21,361 bases of DNA from Colimorpha sp964483145. GTDB lineage: Bacteria > Bacteroidota > Bacteroidia > Bacteroidales > P3. Under the pieces are notes generated by a model. It did not search any database. It was not told the origin of the DNA and saw only the letters and a list, made by a program, of their open reading frames with translations. The stretch covers positions 1-21,361 of the forward strand of contig CAZAAK010000041.1 of NCBI GenBank assembly GCA_964483145.1. Direction: 5' to 3'. The position numbers and the translations under genes were made by a program. Positions 1 through 7,000 of the stretch are shown here, in pieces; within the stretch, counting starts at the first letter, position 1, and the number at the start of each line of letters is the position of its first letter.

Positions 1-23
1 ATCGTAATTTTAGTTCTTTGCCG

Positions 24-54
24 CAAAGGTACTAAAAATTTTTCTTTCTGCAAC
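24..54 (-). promoter_or_regulatory. Leftward Bacteroidota-type promoter for a gene outside the window
   Basis: Read on the minus strand, a TACCTTTG box (24-31) matches the Bacteroidota -7 consensus TAnnTTTG. A GTTG (51-54) lies 19 bases upstream and is one base off the -33 consensus TTTG. It would drive a gene beyond the left edge. The -7 match is seen directly; the promoter function is inferred. Confidence 0.45.
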
Positions 55-163
55 TTATGCGGTTGTCTAAAATTCCGGGAGTATTATAATAATCGCCAGA
101 GCGGATTTGCTGTACAGCCACATTGGCCGAGGTGTATTTGAAAGACGTTGCCATGCTGTTCAT
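32..163 (-). CDS. Possible 43-residue small protein (doubtful)
   Basis: An open frame of 43 codons starts at an ATG (161-163) and ends with TAG at 32-34. A TATCTTTG box on the same strand (198-205) could place a transcript start about 25-30 bases upstream of the ATG, but no good -33 element was seen. The peptide has no signal sequence, no membrane segment and no motif that I recognise; it ends in a basic CRKKNF tail. Its end abuts the outward promoter at 24-54. It could equally be chance reading frame in a spacer; only conservation in related genomes would decide. Confidence 0.2.
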   Translation of the reverse strand: MNSMATSFKYTSANVAVQQIRSGDYYNTPGILDNRISCRKKNF

Positions 164-213
164 TATTTTGCGGGGTAGGAAGACTATTTTGAAAATGCAA
201 AGATACGATTTTT

Positions 214-244
214 TTTGCAAGTTCTAAAAGATTTTCTATCTTTG
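214..244 (+). promoter_or_regulatory. Bacteroidota-type promoter of the porin gene
   Basis: TTTG (214-217), a 19-base spacer and TATCTTTG (237-244) fit the Bacteroidota -33/-7 consensus closely. Transcription should start around 250, leaving a leader of about 35 bases before the ATG at 287. Confidence 0.7.
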
Positions 245-286
245 CAACACCAAAAATGAACGAAAATAAATTGTAAATTGTACATT

Positions 287-1525
287 ATGAAGAAGTTATT
301 TACTGTAGTAACGCTTGCTGTTGCCTTTCTTTGCTCCACTGCAATGGCCCAGCAACCTGAACAACGCCCCGATCAGAAGCCCCAGTGTTGTCAGGAAAAG
401 AAGGATAAGCCTCATTGTGACCAAGCCCACCAGGACGGTCCTCACCATTGCGAAAAAGGGCATACCCAATGTCCACACCAAGCCAAGTCTCAGTGTAGAG
501 AGCAGGGTCACGCTCAGTGCCCCTGTCAGGGGCAGCCTCAGTGTAGTCGGCAAGGTCATCCCCAGTGTCCTCACCAGGGTGATGAGTGCAAGCGTGATGC
601 TTTCCGTCCTCATGGCCAAGTCATTGTAACCCTTTTTGAGCATCTTGGTGCTACCAATAGTGCCGATGTATGGAAGCAGAACGGCTTCCAAATGGAGCGC
701 GCATACCTTGGCTATAAATATATGTTCGACCCTCATTGGACTGCCACTGTTATTTTTGACGCCGCCGAGGCTACCGAAAGTAGCATCGAGCGTGTATTTG
801 TTAAAAATGCTTTCGCGCAGTATCAGAATCAAGGTTTCACCGTTACTGCTGGTATCATTCCCACCTCGCACGCTTGGTTGAGCGAGAAATACTGGGGTTT
901 GCGCTATGTGGGTCGTTCTATGTTTGACCTCTATGGCTATGGCAATGTTGCCGACCTCGGCTTTAATGTCAAGTATGACTTCTGTAGTTGGTTGAGCGCT
1001 GATGTGAGTATGCTCAATGGCGAGGGCTACCGTAACATTCAACTCGATGACCATTATCTTTACGCCCTTGGTTTCGACATCCGTCCCTTCGAACATTTCG
1101 ACATTCGCGTCTATGGTGACATCCATACTCATGACACCTTATCCGATACAGTCGTCAATAATGTGGCTCGCAAGAATCTCCATTTCTTTGCCGGATACGA
1201 CCATCGCTATTTTCGCATTGGTGCTGAATATAATATGCGCTTTGCCTCCGATTACATCAAGGGCGACAATGCGACTGGCCTCTCTGTTTATGCTGTCGGA
1301 AAGGTTAGTCCTAAGCTCAACATCTTCTGTCGTTATGACCGGGGAGTTTCCAGCGATAAATACAACAGCGCTTTCCGCTACGAACATGATGGACAGAACG
1401 TTTTTGCCGGTGTCGACTATCATGTCAACCGCATGGTTTCCATCGCTCCAGCTATCCAGTATCACATTACTCCCGAAAATGCAACTTCCCTTTATGCTTA
1501 CCTCAGTTGCAAAGTAAATCTTTGA
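287..1525 (+). CDS. Outer-membrane porin with Cys/His-rich N-terminal segment
   Basis: This is an exported beta-barrel porin of 412 residues, likely a passive or anion-type channel of the Bacteroidota OprO/OprP-like group. A signal peptide covers about residues 1-21 (Lys-Lys, hydrophobic core, AMA then Gln). Residues 31-101 contain 11 Cys and 9 His in short degenerate units such as GHxQCPHQ. From about residue 106 the barrel follows, with family-like stretches: an ERAYLGYKY strand, a KYWGLRYV/YGYGNVADLGFN region and an LNGEGY segment, alternating aromatic residues to the C-terminus. I chose the ATG at 287 over a TTG three codons upstream because it gives a normal signal peptide. Its own promoter and terminator make it a single-gene unit. 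The Cys/His segment is not part of the usual porin and could bind metal; that is inference. Porin assignment is by motif memory; substrate is unknown. Confidence 0.8.
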   Translation: MKKLFTVVTLAVAFLCSTAMAQQPEQRPDQKPQCCQEKKDKPHCDQAHQDGPHHCEKGHTQCPHQAKSQCREQGHAQCPCQGQPQCSRQGHPQCPHQGDECKRDAFRPHGQVIVTLFEHLGATNSADVWKQNGFQMERAYLGYKYMFDPHWTATVIFDAAEATESSIERVFVKNAFAQYQNQGFTVTAGIIPTSHAWLSEKYWGLRYVGRSMFDLYGYGNVADLGFNVKYDFCSWLSADVSMLNGEGYRNIQLDDHYLYALGFDIRPFEHFDIRVYGDIHTHDTLSDTVVNNVARKNLHFFAGYDHRYFRIGAEYNMRFASDYIKGDNATGLSVYAVGKVSPKLNIFCRYDRGVSSDKYNSAFRYEHDGQNVFAGVDYHVNRMVSIAPAIQYHITPENATSLYAYLSCKVNL

Positions 1526-1554
1526 CGTTTTTTGCGTTGCCAATACAATCAGAC

Positions 1555-1581
1555 AGAGGTCGCCTTGTGCGACCTCTTTTT
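1555..1581 (+). terminator. Rho-independent terminator of the porin gene
   Basis: A perfect 9-bp stem (AGAGGTCGC, 1555-1563, with GCGACCTCT, 1569-1577) encloses the loop CTTGT and runs into five T residues (1577-1581). It lies 30 bases past the porin stop. Confidence 0.9.
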
Positions 1582-1601
1582 ATACAGTAAATCAATACCC
1601 G

Positions 1602-2444
1602 ATGAAAAAGATTATTCCATTTTTTGCGCTAATGCTGGTGATGTGGCTTTCTGCCTGTCAACATACAGCCGACAATAATAGACCTACTCAACTCTTTCAG
1701 GATTCTCGGAGTATTCTCCTTACCTCCGAAAAGCAACTTTGGCCAGAGGGTGATACACTTGGTGTGGATAATCGATATTCTCTTTTCTGGCCTGCTGATG
1801 GTCTCCTTAGTCCTGAAGACGAACGGGAAATAATTTTACGTGTTTTTGGTGACAGTACCGCTACCAATTTTCAGCAAGCTGCCGACAAATGGTTAAACAA
1901 CAGCTGGATCTATGAAGATGGACTCCCGATTCTTCAGAAGCGCCTAGTTGACACACTCCCAGTAGGTATCCATTACAACTATGCCAAGATTGAGAGCGAT
2001 GTCGTTGCCGACAGTAACCTCCTTACATTCGTCTTCAATCAGGAGGGGCTTGTTGCCTTTGCAGCTCATGGACTTTATGCCACGCATTACATAACCGTTG
2101 ATTTGGATACCCGACGTATCGTCCATCTCAATGATTTGGTTGATACATCCCGCTTGGGTGAGGTTATTGTTCGAGCAGTGCAGGATCTCGTAACCAATAA
2201 AGCTACCTTCGACAACCTATTTGGAGAATATCAGCATGCCGCAACATTGCCAATTCCTACCGACTTTTATATTGATTCTACCCGAAGTACAATAAACCTT
2301 GTCTATCAACTTTACGAAATTAGTCCATATTGCAATGGTATCCAAACAGTTGTTCTACCTATTTTCTGGCTTTCTAAACATATTCCCATCACCCCTTATG
2401 CCAAAACTATTTTCGGTCCTGGGGCTTATTTACCAGATGATTGA
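1602..2444 (+). CDS. DUF3298/RsiV-like lipoprotein
   Basis: A 280-residue envelope lipoprotein. Its signal peptide ends in LSAC with the lipidated Cys at residue 19, so the mature protein is membrane-anchored. The second half resembles the DUF3298 domain also found in the anti-sigma factor RsiV: a strand with a TVDLDTRRIVHLNDL motif, and near the end a YQLYEISPYCNGIQ stretch, the counterpart of the Tyr-x-Ile-x-Pro-Tyr-x-x-Gly signature. A DUF4163-like part probably precedes it. Unlike RsiV there is no transmembrane anchor or cytoplasmic sigma-binding part, so regulation of a sigma factor is not implied. The porin terminator lies just upstream and I see no clear TAnnTTTG box in the gap, so it may depend on read-through or a weak promoter. 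The family assignment is by sequence memory; the function is not known. Confidence 0.65.
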   Translation: MKKIIPFFALMLVMWLSACQHTADNNRPTQLFQDSRSILLTSEKQLWPEGDTLGVDNRYSLFWPADGLLSPEDEREIILRVFGDSTATNFQQAADKWLNNSWIYEDGLPILQKRLVDTLPVGIHYNYAKIESDVVADSNLLTFVFNQEGLVAFAAHGLYATHYITVDLDTRRIVHLNDLVDTSRLGEVIVRAVQDLVTNKATFDNLFGEYQHAATLPIPTDFYIDSTRSTINLVYQLYEISPYCNGIQTVVLPIFWLSKHIPITPYAKTIFGPGAYLPDD

Positions 2445-2513
2445 GTTTGGTAGTAGAAGTCCCCTTGTGGGTGAGTGAGTTGCAGTGGTACACAACAAAG
2501 TGTGGAGGATGTC

Positions 2514-2529
2514 TTTTTTTTGGGGGGGG
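2514..2529. other. T8-G8 homopolymer junction in a convergent intergenic spacer
   Basis: Eight T (2514-2521) are followed directly by eight G (2522-2529). The tract lies between two convergent genes and inside no convincing reading frame. Such tracts slip easily during replication and sequencing. Nothing else notable was seen in 2445-2592. Confidence 0.7.
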
Positions 2530-2592
2530 AAAAGTCGTGTATGTGACTTGGTAACATTACCGGATTGAAGGTTATCGTCACATAAAAACAAC

Positions 2593-2634
2593 TCCGCCTC
2601 CCCCCACAAAAAAAACAATTAGGGGGGAGGCGGA
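2593..2634 (-). terminator. Strong hairpin terminator of the Ser/Arg-repeat protein gene
   Basis: A perfect 13-bp GC-rich stem (TCCGCCTCCCCCC, 2593-2605, with its complement 2622-2634) encloses a 16-base A-rich loop. Read on the minus strand it is followed by GTTGTTTTTATG, giving the T tract expected of a terminator for the gene ending at 2668. On the plus strand no T tract follows, so it serves mainly the minus-strand gene. Confidence 0.8.
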
Positions 2635-2667
2635 ACCGTTCTTGTGTTAATCTGTGTGGATGACGGA

Positions 2668-3789
2668 TTAGTCAGCCTCGTAAATTAGTAACTTGTCACC
2701 GCTATAAAGGAACATCAAGGGGTCCTTGTCGCGTTTTTTCAAAATCCAAACGCCACCATTCTGTTGGTCGAGTTCCATCTTTATGTACTTACGGCTCACC
2801 TGTTGCTCTGCCAGTAGTTTGTCGCTTTGGTCGTAGACCTGTATGTAGTTGTGTCCATCGGGATCTTGAACGAGGGCATACATCAAGTCTCCGCTCATTA
2901 CATAAGTGATGAGATCGATATTGTAGTTTTGGCGGGCGTATTCCCTTACGATGACCACATCGGTGGGGTGGTAATCATACCAATAGGTGTTGCAATAGCC
3001 CCAAAATCCGGGCCAGTACCAGGCTCGGCAAGGCCAAGGATCCCAAAAGACAGGATGACAGTGTACCATACAATGATGCACAGGATGCCAGAAATAGGGC
3101 GCAGGGTGCATCGGGCGGTGTGAGGGGGGCATTGGACCGTGGGGATGCCCTGGATCGGCCCAATGCTGACCGTTAGGTCGGCCTCCGCCTGCTATGGGGG
3201 GCTGACCTGATGGCCGACCTACAGTGCTGCTGCTACGGCCTGCTGGAGCATCGCTGCGATCCCCCGCGTTTCCGCGTATGGCAGGTTGGCTACCTCGTGC
3301 GGAAGGCATGTTGCCGCGTGCTTCTAAACCACTGCGGGGTGAAGCCGCTTCACGACTACGGATTTGATTGGGAATGCTTCTAGATTGTACTCCTGAGTTG
3401 TTGCTCCGATTGGGGGTATAGGAGTTGCTACCGCGGCTACTACTTACCGAGGGACTACCTGTGCTTCGGGGGGAGGAGTGGTTGGAGTTACTACGGGATG
3501 AGGAATAGCTAGAACCACTACGAGGAGAAGAGTGATTGGAACTACTGCGGGACGAGGAATAGCTAGAACTACTACGAGGAGATGTGTAGCTAGAACTGCT
3601 ACGGGAGAAAGAGAGACCGGAATTACCACGGGAGGGAGAAGAATAGCTGCTCCCCCGAGAAGATGAAGGATGGCTACCGCTACCTACACCATTACCGCCT
3701 CGACCTCCTCCTCCGCGCTGAGCGTACACAGGATTGGCTAACAATGTAATGCCCATTAAGGCGACACCGATTAATTTTGACATTTTCAT
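2668..3789 (-). CDS. Exported Ser/Arg-repeat protein with His/Trp-rich middle and globular C-terminus
   Basis: The family is not recognised. The 373-residue protein has four visible parts. Residues 1-23 are a signal peptide ending VYA. Residues 24-130 are low-complexity, first Gly-rich (RGGGGRGG) and then Ser/Arg/Tyr-rich, including two 18-residue units (75-92 and 93-110) of the form SSYSSSRS-SNHSSPRS. A Pro/Gly/His linker leads to a segment very rich in His, Trp, Tyr and Pro, with WHPVHHC, HCHPVFW and WYWPGFW motifs. The last 90-100 residues look like an ordinary folded beta domain (LMYALVQDPDG, YIQVYDQ, GGVWILKKRD). AAAGGAG lies 8 bases before the first ATG, unusual for Bacteroidota, and favours that start over the ATG two codons later. 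It is probably periplasmic or at the surface; metal binding by the His-rich part is conjecture. Confidence 0.75.
   Translation of the reverse strand: MKMSKLIGVALMGITLLANPVYAQRGGGGRGGNGVGSGSHPSSSRGSSYSSPSRGNSGLSFSRSSSSYTSPRSSSSYSSSRSSSNHSSPRSGSSYSSSRSNSNHSSPRSTGSPSVSSSRGSNSYTPNRSNNSGVQSRSIPNQIRSREAASPRSGLEARGNMPSARGSQPAIRGNAGDRSDAPAGRSSSTVGRPSGQPPIAGGGRPNGQHWADPGHPHGPMPPSHRPMHPAPYFWHPVHHCMVHCHPVFWDPWPCRAWYWPGFWGYCNTYWYDYHPTDVVIVREYARQNYNIDLITYVMSGDLMYALVQDPDGHNYIQVYDQSDKLLAEQQVSRKYIKMELDQQNGGVWILKKRDKDPLMFLYSGDKLLIYEAD
3460..3567 (-). repeat. Two 54-bp in-frame repeats encoding 18-residue Ser/Arg units
   Basis: The two units (3514-3567 and 3460-3513) encode nearly the same 18-residue sequence, with degenerate relatives on both sides. 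The period is a multiple of three, so copy-number change would keep the frame. Confidence 0.75.
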
Positions 3790-3896
3790 AGTGAAAACTC
3801 CTTTCGTTTGTTTTGTTTTGCTACTGTATTTACATTTAGTTTCTGCTGTATTATTCTTAGGATCTGCATTTGTGTAACTTCTACCATTTCGTTTTG

Positions 3897-3904
3897 CAAA
3901 GGTA
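3897..3904 (-). promoter_or_regulatory. -7 box upstream of the Ser/Arg-repeat protein gene
   Basis: TACCTTTG on the minus strand matches TAnnTTTG. No good TTTG is present at the usual 19-21 base distance; one occurs at 25 bases. If used, it gives a 5' leader of about 100 bases, in which I saw no clear fold. In the spacer 3905-4045 I saw no clear terminator for the large gene ending at 4046. Confidence 0.45.
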
Positions 3905-4045
3905 CAAATAATCTATAAGGAAAAATCTACAAACTCAACATATTTTTCCTGCAAGAATAGACCTGGACAAAATTAATGCTTGCTGGAACATGTCATATTT
4001 ACAGCCAGAAACTCTATATTACAAATGGTTGCATTTTCTTTTGGA

Positions 4046-7000
4046 TTACCTTTGTAGCGTAACTGAGCCAGTCTTGGTTTGGAAACTTTGAGGGATGAGG
4101 GAAGTGGTGTAGCGGATAATGTAGACGTAGGTACCTTGAGGACAAGGGACTCCTGCGTGAGTGCCGTCCCAATGAGCATCTGAATTGGTGGAGTGGAATA
4201 TTTGTTGACCGGCACGGTCATAGATGGTTATTTCATAGGAGAGCACATCGGGAGATATTATTATGCGAAAGGTGTTGAGCTTGGGGTTGTGTTGGTTGGG
4301 CATGAAGATGTTTGGAACAAAAATATGCGGTCGGAGGATGTAGGCGCAGGAACGGGTTGTATCTTGGCAGAAGTCGTTACCAGAAATCAAAAGTATTTCA
4401 ACGGAGTCCATATTGATGTCTGCCAAGAAAGTTATTTGGTGGATATTGTCGGAGTAGTAGCTACCGTTAATATACCAATGATTCCAAATTCCAGAACTGC
4501 CCGTATAGGTAGCGGTTAGTTTCAAGTGCTGTTCATCAAGGGCTTTGGGTGAAAGATTTATTTGGGCATTAGGAATCTCTATGGGAAATATATTTACATA
4601 ATCGGACGCCGGACAGAAAGTTGTTTCTCTCAAGTCTGCCGTTACCCAATACACTATAGAATCATCTGTGGCTACGGATAGATTGGTTTCTCCTACATGG
4701 GATGGATTACTATTGATATTGGTGTGCCAGAACAGATAAGGTGCATCGGTGATGGCCTGAAGGTGGTAGGTTTGAGTCGTGCAAGAGAAGTCTGTTTGTA
4801 TGGCAACCTTTGGTGGATTTACCACGGAGAGATTCAGTATGATAACACTGTCACATTGGTTGATATTAGTTGTGTCGAATACAAATATTCCATCTTGGTT
4901 GTAGGTTAAGCCATGAAATTGGTAGTCGGTTCCTTGGCAAACGGTGTCGTATAGTTGGGCGGAGTCGGAATGGTGGATTGTAAGATTTAAGATTGATAAA
5001 GAATCACAACCGTGAATATTGTGTAGGTGGGCTTGAAGATAACCTCCACTACGAAGTAGGGTGTCTGTGGCATTCCAATAGAAAGAGTCGCATCTTTGGA
5101 TTGACATGTTAGTGCAAGATGAATAGTGGATTGTTAAGGATAACGTAATGGTGGAATCGCAATTCTGTGAGTTGCTTAATAATATCGAATCGGTGGTAGA
5201 GTGGTGATAGAACAGTCCATTCGTTTCCCAATAGAAAGAGTCGCAAACTGCAGTGTCGATGCGGTATCTGCTATCGTGATTAATTGTTAGATTCAGAGTA
5301 TCGACACTGGGTATTCCTTGGTTGTTATTGTAGGCAAAAGTGTAGGTACCGGTAGCAATAAATCGATTTCCATGCCATGTGTAACTTTCGCAAGCCGTAA
5401 CGTAGTCCACGTTATGACTGCTATAGTTGACAGTCAAGCGCAGGGTATCGGTGCTAGGACAATGGACTCCGTTTAGGTAAGAATATGTGTAATCGCCTGA
5501 AATCGTGATGATTGTGTCGTGCCAAGAATAGTTATCGATGGCAGTATCGTAGTAAATGCTATGGGTGCCGTGGTTGATTGTTAGGTGCAGAGAATCCGTG
5601 CTGGGGCAATTCTCAGTATTGTTGTAGTTGAATGCATACAGCCCAGAAGAGAGATAGTTTGTATCGTGCCAAGTGTATTTTTCGCAGGCGGTGTCGTGGT
5701 AAATGCTGTGGGTTCCGTGGTTGATTGTCAAGTGCAGAGAATCCGTGCTAGGGCAATTCTCAGTATTGTTATAGTTGAATGCATACAGCCCAGAGGAGAG
5801 ATAGTTTGTATCGTGCCAAGTGTATCTTTCGCAAGCAGTATCGTAGTAAATGCTATGTGTGCCGTGGTTGATTGTTAGGTGCAGAGAATCCGTGCTAGGG
5901 CAATTCTCAGTATTGTTGTAGTTGAATGCATACAGCCCAGAAGAGAGATAGTTTGTATCGTGCCAAGTGTATTTTTCGCAGGCGGTGTCGTGGTAAATGC
6001 TGTGGGTTCCGTGGTTGATTGTCAAGTGCAGAGAATCCGTGCTAGGGCAATTTTCAGTATTGTTGTAGTTGAATGCATACAGCCCAGAAGAGAGATAGTT
6101 TGTGTCGTGCCAAGCGTATCTTTCGCAGGCAGTGTCGTAGTAAATGTTGTGGGAACTGTGTTTGATAACAAGAATCAAGGTATCGGTGCTAGGTGCACCT
6201 TGACTGTTGATATAGGAGTAGATGTATTGCCCCGAGTGGGTGTAGGTCGAGTCGTGCCAAATATACGATTCACACGAAGTTGCACTTTCGATATTGTGGC
6301 TACTGTAGTTGACGGTCAAGTGTAGGGTATCGGAGCTAGGGCAATTGGCTCCGTTTAGGTAAGAATATGTGTAATCACTGGAAGTTGTGAGGATTGTGTC
6401 GTGCCAAGAATAGCTATCGATGGCAGTGTCGTAGAAAATGATATGGGTTCCGTGGTTGATTGTCAAGTGCAGCGAATCCGTGCTAGGGCAATTCTCAGTA
6501 TTGTTGTAATTGAATGCATACAGCCCAGAAGAGAGATAGTTTGTGTCGTGCCAAGTGTATCTTTCGCAGGCAGTGTCGTGATAAGTGTGATAGCTACTGT
6601 TATGTATAACGAGGTGCAGGGTTACTATACTGTCACAGCCCACCATATTCTCGAAAGTATCAATTGCAGAGTTGGTACTTTCTGTATAAATGCTTCCATG
6701 CCAGAGATAGTTGTTGCAGGCAGTGTCTTCTAAATAAGACCGACTGACTTCATTTACAATCAAATGTAGGTGCAGGATGGTGTCGAAAACATCGTGGTCG
6801 GATGTGTCTTGGTAGTCACCAAAGTCGGTGAGTGTGTGACCGTGCCATTGGACGCTGTTTCCTTGACAAATTGTAATGGTGTCAAAGATGTCTATAATGC
6901 GTTGGATTGTTCCAATACTTATGGCGCAATTGATAGAGCCCCTTCTATGGCCGATCTCATCAATTGAATCGAATTGTGTCGGGAAAACAATTTGGTTGTT

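Noticed and set aside
296..1132. Long minus-strand open frame opposite the porin gene
   Set aside because: It mirrors the repetitive Cys/His codons and strands of the porin, has no promoter or family resemblance, and the plus-strand protein has a clear signal peptide and barrel.
2430..2618. 62-codon minus-strand frame in the convergent spacer
   Set aside because: It runs through the T8-G8 tract and into the terminator hairpin of the neighbouring gene and overlaps the stop of the lipoprotein gene; no promoter or motif.
5585..6325. Plus-strand open frames through the 147-bp repeats
   Set aside because: They are antisense echoes of the repeat units; their own repetition follows from the sense repeat, and no start signals are present.
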